DNA of 7,896 nucleotides from an uncultured Chlamydiae bacterium (GCA_945957075.1 CAMFJP010000061.1:1-7896); one strand, 5' to 3'; shown: positions 1 to 6,570, counted from the stretch's first letter. The notes: a model not told the origin generated them from the sequence alone. Numbers and translations: made by a program.

Positions 1-1752
1 AGATAGGAGGGTGTGGGCTCTTGTGAGGAAGGAGGGGAGGTCTTGTGGGGAGAGTTCTTTTTGGCCGAGGAGGGAGAGGTCGTAGAGGTGCTGGATGGCT
101 TTTTCGGCGAGGGTGGGGTTTTTGTCTTTTAGGGCGTAGAGGGAGCTAATGAGGGGGGAGTTTGTGTTAACGACGAAGGTGCGCTTGTCTCCAAGGGGTA
201 GGCTTTGGCCGGAGAGTTGGAGGCTGTCGCGCATGCGGCGCATGTCTTCATCGACAACGAGGAAGGCTGGGAGCGTGTCGCTTGCTAGGCTCTTGGCTTC
301 AACGGGGATTTGTAGGCAGGAGCGGATGTAGTCTGCGATGCGTCCGGCTTCGGTTTTTCCTTCTGGATCCAGGAGGGTTTTTTCACGGGAGGTGTCGAGG
401 AGGGCGGGGTCGATGGCGCCATCAATGCGCTGGAAGGTAGCTGGGCGGAGTTTGTCTTCGAGGTAGTTGAGAAGAGGGGTGTCGACAGGGTGTGTGGCGA
501 GGAGGATGTCGATGCCTTTTTGTGTGTAGAGGTCGAGAAGGGGGGTGTTTACTTTTTCGTCTTGGATGTAGAAGATTTTGTCTGTTTTTCCCTCAAGTGT
601 TGTCCAGGTACCCGAGAGGGTTTTCCAGATGAGGAAGGGGCGGGCTCTGTCGTAGAATTTATCATCTTGTAGGATGCCGAGTTTGACTGTGAGCTCTACG
701 TCGGGCCAGATGGTGTAAAAGGTCTCTTTTTCTGTGTCGTAAAGTTGACTTAGCCTGTCTGTGATTTTTTTGGAAATGTGTGTGGAGAGTTGTCTGACTG
801 TTCGATCCATTTGTAGGGTGCTTCTGGAGACGTTAAGGGGGATATTGGGGCTGTCAAGGGCGCCTTTTAAGCACATCAGGTAGTCTGGGATGATTTCTTT
901 GCAGCTGTCGGAAACAAAGACTCTATTGCAAAAGAGTTTGATGTTGTTTTGGTTCCAGTCGAATCTGCGGTGGATTTTGGGGAAGTAGAGGATGCCTTGT
1001 AGGGTAAAGGGGTAGTCGACGTTTAGGTGGATCCAGAAGAGGGGATCTGGGTCCATGGGGTAGAGGCTGCGGTAGAACTCGAGGTAGTCGTTTTCTGTGC
1101 AGTCATTTGGGGATTTGAGCCATAGGGGGTCTTTGTCATTGATGCGGGCGCCCTCGAGGTAGATGGGGAAGGGGAGGTAGGCGCAGTATTTTTGGAGGAT
1201 GGAGCGAATTTTGGCGGGATCTATGTATTCGTGGCTTTCGGCGTCTAGGTGTAGGGTGATGGAGGTTCCGATTTGTGTGCGGCTAGATTCTGTGAGTGTG
1301 TAGGTGGTTGAGCCGTCGCAGGACCAGAGGGCGGCTGTGGCATTTTCTTGATAGGATAGGGTTTCAAGGTCGACTTTTGAGGAAACCATGTAGGCGGAGT
1401 AAAATCCAAGTCCAAAGTGGCCGATAATGTGGTCTTTTTCGGAGGAGTTTGTGTACTTGTTCATAAACTCTTCGGCGCCAGAGAAGGCAATTTGTGCGAT
1501 GTATTTTTCCACTTCGTCTGCTGTCATGCCGATGCCGGTGTCTGTAAATGTCAGGGTTTTGTTTGCGGTGTCGATGTGGATGTCGATGCGGGGTTCTATG
1601 GTATTGTTTGTGTGGAGAAGTTTTAGTTTTAAAAGGGCATCGCAGGCGTTGCAAACAAGTTCTCTGATAAAGATGTCTTTATCGGAATAGAGCCATTTTT
1701 TGATGATGGGTAGGATGTTTTCTGTATGGATTTGTAGGTTTTTTTGTACCAT
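1..1752 (-). CDS. htpG: Hsp90-family molecular chaperone HtpG (3' end cut by window edge)
   Basis: ATP-dependent cytosolic dimeric chaperone that remodels and stabilises client proteins. The minus strand is open for 584 codons from ATG at 1752. The N-terminal GHKL ATPase domain is clear: RELVCNACDA (residues 30-39) carries the catalytic Glu31 and nucleotide-binding Asn35 and Asp38, DTGIGM (71-76) holds the adenine-binding Asp71, and GHFGLGFYSAYMV (111-123) is the glycine-rich lid end. The middle domain shows NRVFVSDSCKEIIPDYL (276-292) and SPNIPLNVSRSTLQ (301-314), with Arg310 matching the gamma-phosphate-contacting arginine of the family. The C-terminal dimerisation domain follows. The last visible residues, FLTRAHTLLS, align with the usual end of HtpG, so probably only a few codons and the stop are missing. 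Total length of about 585-600 is slightly shorter than the 624 of E. coli. It lies 9 bp downstream of the transporter gene, with its Shine-Dalgarno overlapping that gene's stop, so it is probably co-transcribed. I see no heat-shock-type promoter or CIRCE element directly in front of it. Confidence 0.96.
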   Translation of the reverse strand, partial: MVQKNLQIHTENILPIIKKWLYSDKDIFIRELVCNACDALLKLKLLHTNNTIEPRIDIHIDTANKTLTFTDTGIGMTADEVEKYIAQIAFSGAEEFMNKYTNSSEKDHIIGHFGLGFYSAYMVSSKVDLETLSYQENATAALWSCDGSTTYTLTESSRTQIGTSITLHLDAESHEYIDPAKIRSILQKYCAYLPFPIYLEGARINDKDPLWLKSPNDCTENDYLEFYRSLYPMDPDPLFWIHLNVDYPFTLQGILYFPKIHRRFDWNQNNIKLFCNRVFVSDSCKEIIPDYLMCLKGALDSPNIPLNVSRSTLQMDRTVRQLSTHISKKITDRLSQLYDTEKETFYTIWPDVELTVKLGILQDDKFYDRARPFLIWKTLSGTWTTLEGKTDKIFYIQDEKVNTPLLDLYTQKGIDILLATHPVDTPLLNYLEDKLRPATFQRIDGAIDPALLDTSREKTLLDPEGKTEAGRIADYIRSCLQIPVEAKSLASDTLPAFLVVDEDMRRMRDSLQLSGQSLPLGDKRTFVVNTNSPLISSLYALKDKNPTLAEKAIQHLYDLSLLGQKELSPQDLPSFLTRAHTLLS

Positions 1753-1757
1753 AGAGT

Positions 1758-1763
1758 CTTCCT
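1758..1763 (-). promoter_or_regulatory. htpG ribosome binding site overlapping the upstream stop codon
   Basis: On the minus strand AGGAAG lies five bases before the htpG ATG (1752-1750). Its first two bases, AG, are the last two bases of the transporter's TAG stop (1764-1762). This fixes the htpG start and suggests that ribosomes finishing the transporter can reinitiate on htpG. Confidence 0.7.
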
Positions 1764-3153
1764 ATTTGTTTCCGTATTGAAATAAGCTGTTTATATCTAA
1801 AACGCCGCCCTCTTGTAGGATGACGAGAAGGATGGCGATGGGGGCAAGCCAGCGCACGAGGAAAAACCAGACGTGGAGGAGTTTTCCTAGGGTGGTCCCT
1901 TTCAAAAATTCGGCTTGAGAGATCTTTTTATCAAAAAACCAACCGGTAAATAGTGTGGTGCAGAGGGCTGCGATGGGGAGCATCCAGCTGCCTGAAATGT
2001 AGCTTACGGTGTCAAAGAAATCTTTGCCGCCGTAGAGGGTTTTCCAGTTAGAAAACATAAGCCCTGAACCTGCAAGGGCAGTTGGGATACCGACTGCGAA
2101 GACGCCTGCTGCAGAGAGGAGGACGGCTTTTGTGCGGGACCAGTTAAACATTTCAATGAGGTTGGCAACAAGGACTTCGAAAAGGGATATGGAGGAGGTG
2201 AGGGCTGTAAAGACAAATAGGGTGAAGAAAATGGTGGAGATGACCTGTGTGCCGGGCAGCTTTGCAAACAAGACGGGAAGGGTTTTAAAGACAAGGCCTG
2301 GGCCCGCCTGTGGTTCAAAGCCAAAGGTGAAGATAATGGGGAAGATCATGAGGGCTGCGATGAGAGAGATTAGCACTGTCATGCTGCTGACGATTAGCCC
2401 TGTTTTCGGGATGTCTTCGGAGGGTTTCATGTAGCTGCCGTAGGTCAAAATGACGCCAAGGCCGACGCTTAGGGTAAAAAAGGCCATGCCGAGTGCATCG
2501 AGGATTCCAGAGGGGGTGATCCTTGAGGTGTCGGGGTAGAGGATGAAGTGCCAGGCTTTACTAAATCCATCGAGGGTTGTGCTGTAGGCAAAAAGGCCGA
2601 TTAGGATGACAAGGAGCGCTGGGGTGAGCATGCGACTCCAGTATTCGATGCCTTTGCGGATGCCGCCGTAGACGACGCCGACATTAAGAAGGATAAAGAT
2701 GAAATTCCAAAATAGGTTGATGTCTGCAGATTTATATAGGGTATCGAAAAGGGAGCTAATTTCTTGGGGGGTTTTCCCTACGGTAAATTGGCTTAAAGAC
2801 ATCAGGCCGTAGTTAACGCACCAGCCTGAAACGATGCAGTAATAAGATAGAATAATAAAGCTTGTTAAGACGTTTAAAAGGCCTAGGATTTTCCAGTTAG
2901 CAGAGCCGCCGCTAAGTTCTGCGTAGGCGGTTACAGCGCTTTTTTGAGCATGTCTTCCAAGAACGAGTTCGGCTATAAAGACGGGTAGGGCGACAAATAG
3001 GGTAAATGCAAGGTAAAGTAGGACGAAGATGCCGCCCCCGTTTTGTCCTGCGATGTAAGGGAAGCGCCATAGGCTGCCAAGTCCGATAGCGGAGCCTGCG
3101 GCTGCCATGATAAAGCCGATGCGCGAGCCCCAGTGCTCTCGTTGCTGTTTCAT
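1762..3153 (-). CDS. Na+-dependent amino acid symporter, neurotransmitter:sodium symporter (SNF/LeuT) family
   Basis: Inner-membrane secondary transporter expected to import an amino acid or related small molecule with Na+. The 463 residues fit the compact bacterial members of the family. The N-terminus aligns without gaps to LeuT as I recall it: REHW (5-8), then TM1 with the unwound segment AAAGSAIGLGSLWRFP (17-32) and NGGG at 38-41. GPGLVFKTLP (284-293) follows TM6, and ALTSSIS in TM8 (317-323) keeps the Thr/Ser pair of the Na2 site (Thr319, Ser320). I count about 11-12 hydrophobic segments, the last near 433-447. Two positions differ from LeuT: Ser27 replaces the Na1 ligand Asn27, and Ser384 lies where LeuT has the extracellular-gate Asp404. 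The start is supported by GGAAG at 3165-3161, seven bases upstream. It is the first gene of a unit with htpG. Substrate cannot be read from sequence; aromatic or branched amino acids are common in the family. Confidence 0.95.
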   Translation of the reverse strand: MKQQREHWGSRIGFIMAAAGSAIGLGSLWRFPYIAGQNGGGIFVLLYLAFTLFVALPVFIAELVLGRHAQKSAVTAYAELSGGSANWKILGLLNVLTSFIILSYYCIVSGWCVNYGLMSLSQFTVGKTPQEISSLFDTLYKSADINLFWNFIFILLNVGVVYGGIRKGIEYWSRMLTPALLVILIGLFAYSTTLDGFSKAWHFILYPDTSRITPSGILDALGMAFFTLSVGLGVILTYGSYMKPSEDIPKTGLIVSSMTVLISLIAALMIFPIIFTFGFEPQAGPGLVFKTLPVLFAKLPGTQVISTIFFTLFVFTALTSSISLFEVLVANLIEMFNWSRTKAVLLSAAGVFAVGIPTALAGSGLMFSNWKTLYGGKDFFDTVSYISGSWMLPIAALCTTLFTGWFFDKKISQAEFLKGTTLGKLLHVWFFLVRWLAPIAILLVILQEGGVLDINSLFQYGNK

Positions 3154-3187
3154 AAAAATTCTTCCAATTCAAATATACAAATTGCAA

Positions 3188-3216
3188 AGACTACTATTTA
3201 AGAGATTTGCTGTCAA
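3188..3216 (-). promoter_or_regulatory. candidate sigma70-type promoter for the transporter-htpG unit
   Basis: On the minus strand a perfect TTGACA (3216-3211) is followed after 17 bases by TAGTCT (3193-3188), which keeps the three most conserved -10 bases (T1, A2, T6). Transcription would start near 3181, giving a leader of about 28 bases that contains the GGAAG ribosome binding site at 3165-3161. Seen directly; function is inferred. Confidence 0.5.
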
Positions 3217-3280
3217 GGTTTAGTGGCGCGTTTTAACTTTCAAAATAAATTAATTTCTTGCGATATTCTTTTATTTTATC

Positions 3281-3292
3281 TGATTTTAATCA
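3281..3292. promoter_or_regulatory. short inverted repeat, possible operator
   Basis: TGATT and AATCA form a perfect five-base dyad around a TT centre in the AT-rich divergent intergenic region. It sits in the -35 area of the candidate promoter of the plus-strand gene at 3357. In such AT-rich DNA a five-base dyad can arise by chance, so this is only a candidate protein-binding site. Confidence 0.2.
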
Positions 3293-3302
3293 TCTTGATT
3301 TA

Positions 3303-3308
3303 TATAAT
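3303..3308 (+). promoter_or_regulatory. candidate -10 element for the deamidase-like gene
   Basis: A perfect TATAAT lies 48 bases before the ATG at 3357. The sequence 17 bases upstream (CTGATT, 3280-3285) is a poor -35, so if this promoter is used it may depend on an activator or on the very AT-rich surroundings. The leader would be about 40 bases. Confidence 0.3.
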
Positions 3309-3339
3309 TATCGAGAAAAATAGTTTTATTTTTTAATAA

Positions 3340-3344
3340 AAGGA
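3340..3344 (+). promoter_or_regulatory. ribosome binding site of the deamidase-like gene, long spacing
   Basis: AAGGA is the only Shine-Dalgarno-like sequence before ATG 3357, and the 12-base spacer is longer than the usual 5-9. No alternative ATG lies closer in this frame, so I keep the start at 3357, but initiation may be weak. Confidence 0.45.
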
Positions 3345-3356
3345 TAATATTTCGTT

Positions 3357-4331
3357 ATGTCAATAAAATGTGATGGTTCATCTTTAGCTTATGATCGTTG
3401 GAAGGATGCTTATACGCGTGTTAGGAGTGCTAATGGGTATAGGGCATTTGTGGATAAGGATACGGGAGCGATTGAAGAGATGTCCCTTGGGCAATTTCGT
3501 AAGTTTTGTGATTCTCGTGTTGTTTCTAAAATGCGTGCATTGCCTTGGGTCAATGATGAGCTGTCTCGTAATGTGTTTCGACGTAATGTCTCTAGATTGT
3601 CTCTCCAAACGTATGTATGTACGGGGGTGTCTTTACACGGGGCTCCTTCTTGTCATATGGTATCGGCTAGGGATGCTAGGGGGATGGATCCCTCCTTATA
3701 TCTTAGTGGGGGGCGTGTTGTTTTGAAGCCTGAGGTGATGGCCTCTTATGAACAGATGCCCAAAGAACCCTTTTTGTCGCGGGAAGATTTAGATTGTTTT
3801 GTGCGTCACTTGGCCTCTGATTATGAAATTCCATGGGAGCATACGGAAGATGGGTGTTTAAGTCGGGCTCATATGGCTGTGGATTTTTTGAAGCTCAGTG
3901 GGATTCCAGCTTCGCATATGCAGTTGCAATACCATTGTTTTCCAAGTGATACAGCAAAAATTCATCCATGGAGATACCATGTGGCTGTGCGTGTTAGATT
4001 GAAATCTGGTCTTATTGCGATTGTCGATCCAGCACTAGAGCCTAAGCGGGCATTGGATTTAGAGGAGTGGACGGAAAAGCAGACGACGGCTCCTTTTATG
4101 GATGAGGGTGTGCAGAAGAAGGGTAGTTGCTTTTCTTTTGGAGAGAGATATGATCAATCCTATGCTTGTGTCTTTCAGTGTCCTATTGATTTTGGTGGGA
4201 TTACTATTGATTCTAAGCGGAGGGAGGTTAGGGTTGTTTCTGTGATGGATTCTGAAATGGGGGCTGAGTGTGCGCGCCACCGTAGTAAGCTTGAAAAGGT
4301 CTGGTGGGCTGCTGGTGCTGTAAGGGACTAG
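3357..4331 (+). CDS. protein-glutaminase-like cysteine enzyme (putative protein-glutamine deamidase)
   Basis: Predicted to hydrolyse the side-chain amide of protein glutamines, giving glutamate and ammonia; substrate unknown. The assignment rests on residues 158-238, which reproduce the protein-glutaminase pattern: EDGCLSRAH (164-172) with Cys167 as nucleophile, WRYHVAVRV (205-213) with His208, and IVDPAL (222-227) with Asp224, followed by a proline and a conserved-looking EEW (236-238). The Cys-to-His interval of 41 residues and the 16 to Asp are in line with known enzymes of this fold as I remember them. Residues 1-140 and 240-324 match nothing I recognise; the first part could be a pro- or targeting region. 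There is no signal peptide or membrane segment, unlike the secreted Chryseobacterium enzyme, so export, if any, would need a dedicated system such as type III secretion. The gene stands alone, diverges from the transporter and overlaps the next gene tail to tail by 104 bp. Its GC skew is weaker than that of its neighbours. Other papain-fold amidohydrolases or transglutaminase-like proteins remain possible. Confidence 0.72.
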   Translation: MSIKCDGSSLAYDRWKDAYTRVRSANGYRAFVDKDTGAIEEMSLGQFRKFCDSRVVSKMRALPWVNDELSRNVFRRNVSRLSLQTYVCTGVSLHGAPSCHMVSARDARGMDPSLYLSGGRVVLKPEVMASYEQMPKEPFLSREDLDCFVRHLASDYEIPWEHTEDGCLSRAHMAVDFLKLSGIPASHMQLQYHCFPSDTAKIHPWRYHVAVRVRLKSGLIAIVDPALEPKRALDLEEWTEKQTTAPFMDEGVQKKGSCFSFGERYDQSYACVFQCPIDFGGITIDSKRREVRVVSVMDSEMGAECARHRSKLEKVWWAAGAVRD

Positions 4332-5376
4332 AGGGTGGAAGCGCTGCTTGCTCTGCAAGGGATTGCATAGCTTGTGGGTGTAGGTGATAGGGGTTTACGG
4401 GGATGTGCACTTGAAGGGCTTTTGTGGGGTCCATTGCGAAGTGGTAGGGGGCTGTCTTGTCTGATTCTTGTAGGTGCTCTTCTAGTCCATCTGGGGCATT
4501 GATGGTTACAAGGTGGAAATGATTTTGTATTTTTGTATCTTCGGCGATGTCTTTAAGGTGTAGGGCTCCTGTGATGTATAGGGCATGTTTTTTTGTGGTT
4601 AAAAGGGTCTGATTCATTGCCTCTTGTCTTATTCTCCAGCCTTCTGTTTCTTGTATTATGGCGGCATTTGTGTGTTTTAGGTATTCTATGAAGGCGTTAT
4701 GCAGGGGGTCGCAGGGGATTATGTGCAACTTGTTTTCTGCTGCCTTCAGGATAAAATGGATGTTTTCTTCGCATTCTTTTTTTAGTTGTCCTATTGGGCT
4801 TATGTCGTTTTCTAAGTCAGAAAAATAGGCTTTCATTCCCTCTAGAGAGGATAAAGAGCTTTCTACAAATAGGGTGTCAATAGCCAGTCTCTCTGCAATG
4901 TGTAGTAGCATGTACTGCAAAAGCAGATGTTTTTTGTCGTAATGGTTTTCTCCGATGAGGATTAGGAGGGGTTTTTGTGCGGCTCTTGCTTGTTTTAGGG
5001 CTTTTTTGATGTGTGCAAAAAGTGTGGTGTATATGGGATGGAGCTGTGCTGGGGATGTAAGATCCTGTGGTGTTTTTGTAATGTGTTTGGAAAATATATG
5101 GCGGAGGAGATGGCTTTCTTTTGCAGAAATGTGTCCTTGTGCTTCTCCGCGATCTATGTATCTTTGGATGTTAGATAGGGGGAAGGTGAGCGTTGGGAGG
5201 GTGTTAATTGTAATGAGGATGGGGTTTTTATGTTTGTCGTAGCATAGGTCTATAGGGCATCTTTGTCCATTTAGGGTTGTGCTGTACTTGGGATGTGCAA
5301 GTAGGTGTTTTAATCTTTTTTCAAGCAGATGTGCTTTTTCTGCGATGGTGTCTATTTTATGTTGTATTGCGTGCAT
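4228..5376 (-). CDS. TIKI/ChaN/erythromycin-esterase-like superfamily protein, function unknown
   Basis: A 382-residue protein with a central domain (about 134-292) resembling the TIKI/TraB/ChaN/EreA superfamily of putative metal-dependent hydrolases. Visible signatures are LLILIGENHYD (137-147), giving the Gly-Glu-x-His motif at 142-145, then Glu172 in LFVESS, Asp223 in IIPCDP, EGWRIRQEAM (245-254) with the expected arginine, and LYITGALHLKD (266-276) with the second Gly-x-x-His (270-273). Residues 1-130 are an unassigned, largely helical-looking N-terminus; there is no signal peptide or lipobox. The C-terminal 34 residues are rich in Pro, Gln and Ser, look disordered and lie antisense to the deamidase gene. 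The ATG lies inside the end of the glycosyltransferase gene (20 bp overlap). An in-frame TGA sits three codons upstream and no Shine-Dalgarno is visible, so translation is probably coupled. Whether it is a hydrolase, a haem-binding protein or an esterase cannot be decided from sequence. Confidence 0.65.
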   Translation of the reverse strand: MHAIQHKIDTIAEKAHLLEKRLKHLLAHPKYSTTLNGQRCPIDLCYDKHKNPILITINTLPTLTFPLSNIQRYIDRGEAQGHISAKESHLLRHIFSKHITKTPQDLTSPAQLHPIYTTLFAHIKKALKQARAAQKPLLILIGENHYDKKHLLLQYMLLHIAERLAIDTLFVESSLSSLEGMKAYFSDLENDISPIGQLKKECEENIHFILKAAENKLHIIPCDPLHNAFIEYLKHTNAAIIQETEGWRIRQEAMNQTLLTTKKHALYITGALHLKDIAEDTKIQNHFHLVTINAPDGLEEHLQESDKTAPYHFAMDPTKALQVHIPVNPYHLHPQAMQSLAEQAALPPSSPLQHQQPTRPFQAYYGGAHTQPPFQNPSQKQP

Positions 5377-6550
5377 CGAGGATCATGTTGTGAGTGGTTA
5401 TTTGAATGTGTTTTGCAAAGTCTCTTCCCGGGCATTTGAGGGTCCGGGTTTTTTTGGGGGAACTTAGGGTGTCATAGAGCTGTTCTAAAAAACAGCTACT
5501 TATAATTCGTTTCCCAAGTCTTTTGTGTTTGGCGTACCATGCGTTATAGCCCTCCCAGGGGGCTGCGCGTACCCCTTCACAGTGTAATAGGCTTGGGAGC
5601 TGTGTAGCAAAAGTTTCATTTATAGTCGAGCCCCCTGGCTTTGTGATAATGCAGTCTGCTGTGTACATAAGGGCTGCGATGTCTGCGGCCTCTTGTTTGG
5701 GGAGGCCTTGAATGGAAATAAGGGGGTTTTTTCTCTGTTTGTGAATCAGTTTTAATGCAGGGATGAGCTCTTTTTTGTTGCCGCATAGGCAGATGACTTT
5801 AATTGAGAAGGGGGGTCTTTTTGATGGGGCTTTGCTGTTGGCAATGCGGATTGCATCTTTAAGAATTGTGCTTCCAGCTCCTTGGGCCCCCATCATAATA
5901 AGGACGACTTTGTCTTCTGGTTTAATTTTAAGTTTACTGCGTAGTTTTTGTAGCTGTTTTTCTGTTGGGGGTTTGGAAAATTCAGGTCTTAGTGGATAGC
6001 CTGTAACGACAAAGTGCTCGTCTTTTAGTTGTCCTATAATGCGGTTTCCGCGGAGCTGATCTTTTAATCGTTTATCATCAAAGGCAAGTCCAATTTTGAA
6101 ATATTTGGGATTGGGGCTACGAATAAAATGAAAAAAGTGGCTGGCTTCCAGGTCGGTTGGGAGGATAAGAAAGGGGATGTGTTTTTTAGCTGCTTCTCTT
6201 TGAATGAGGTAGTTGCCGATTGGAAAGACGCTGATAATAAGGTCGGGCTTATGGCGTTTTATTGCCTTTGTAATTAGTGGTCTTTCTTGTAGGGGGGCTA
6301 GGGTGATTTCGCATAGTCTTTGTGTTTTTGTTAAGACTCTAAGTAGGTTGTTGTAGCCTTTTTTTTGTAGGTAATTAAATAAGTTGTCGCCAGTTAGTTT
6401 GGCGAGGGGTCTTGTGATATGTACTTTATAGTCTTTTTCTAGTGCTTTTTTTACAGCAGCAGCTGCGGCTTCGTGGCCGCCGCCACCGCTATGAGTAAAA
6501 ATAAGGATTTTTGGTTTTTTGAGGTAATTAGTATTTAAGCTAACAGACAT
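5357..6550 (-). CDS. GT28-family glycosyltransferase, processive diacylglycerol / MGDG-synthase-like
   Basis: Expected to transfer a sugar from a nucleotide-sugar to a lipid acceptor, most likely diacylglycerol, at the inner face of the cytoplasmic membrane. The 397 residues have the two-domain GT-B layout. The N-terminal acceptor domain begins ILIFTHSGGGGHEAAAAAV (15-33), the hallmark glycine-rich loop of UgtP/MGDG synthase, followed by KPDLIISVFPI (101-111), LPTDL (130-134) and VVTGYPLRPEF (181-191). The C-terminal donor domain has VVLIMMGAQGAGS (215-227), VICLCGN (252-258) and the donor-binding ADCIITKPGGSTINETFA (298-315). MurG is less likely because the N-terminal loop and TGYP motif follow the MGDG-synthase pattern. 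The ATG at 6550 has a weak GAG Shine-Dalgarno six bases upstream. It is the first gene of a pair with the TIKI-like protein, which starts within its last codons. Acceptor and sugar are not readable from sequence. Confidence 0.88.
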   Translation of the reverse strand: MSVSLNTNYLKKPKILIFTHSGGGGHEAAAAAVKKALEKDYKVHITRPLAKLTGDNLFNYLQKKGYNNLLRVLTKTQRLCEITLAPLQERPLITKAIKRHKPDLIISVFPIGNYLIQREAAKKHIPFLILPTDLEASHFFHFIRSPNPKYFKIGLAFDDKRLKDQLRGNRIIGQLKDEHFVVTGYPLRPEFSKPPTEKQLQKLRSKLKIKPEDKVVLIMMGAQGAGSTILKDAIRIANSKAPSKRPPFSIKVICLCGNKKELIPALKLIHKQRKNPLISIQGLPKQEAADIAALMYTADCIITKPGGSTINETFATQLPSLLHCEGVRAAPWEGYNAWYAKHKRLGKRIISSCFLEQLYDTLSSPKKTRTLKCPGRDFAKHIQITTHNMILDARNTT

Positions 6551-6570
6551 TAAAATCTCATTTTTTATCT

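Noticed and set aside
1364..1690. Several open frames on both strands inside the htpG N-terminal region (87-96 codons).
   Set aside because: They overlap the highly conserved Hsp90 ATPase motifs and have compositions typical of shadow frames.
3154..3356. Search for a small RNA, tRNA or riboswitch in the longest intergenic stretch (203 bp).
   Set aside because: The sequence is very AT-rich with no extended paired stems or tRNA-like arms; only promoter-like elements and a short dyad are visible.
3391..3726. A 111-codon open frame on the plus strand inside the deamidase-like gene.
   Set aside because: It is a +1-frame shadow of the longer gene with the family signature, and its product has no recognisable features.
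4347..4359. Hairpin CTTGC-TCT-GCAAG just after the deamidase-like stop, considered as a terminator.
   Set aside because: The stem is only five base pairs, there is no T-run after it on either strand, and it lies inside the coding region of the convergent gene.
309..6371. The heptamer TTGTAGG occurs nine times on the + strand (309, 667, 811, 997, 1732, 1813, 4468, 6287, 6365), and I saw no copy of its reverse complement, like a skewed Chi- or KOPS-type motif.
   Set aside because: Every copy lies in a minus-strand gene in the same phase and encodes Leu-Gln as CTA CAA after a codon ending in C. Codon preference under the strand skew explains it. A genome-wide count of copies outside genes would be needed to revive the idea.
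5357..6550. MurG as the identity of the glycosyltransferase.
   Set aside because: The N-terminal SGGGGHEAAAAAV loop, the TGYP motif and the KPGGSTINE segment fit the MGDG-synthase/UgtP group better, and there are no cell-wall genes beside it.
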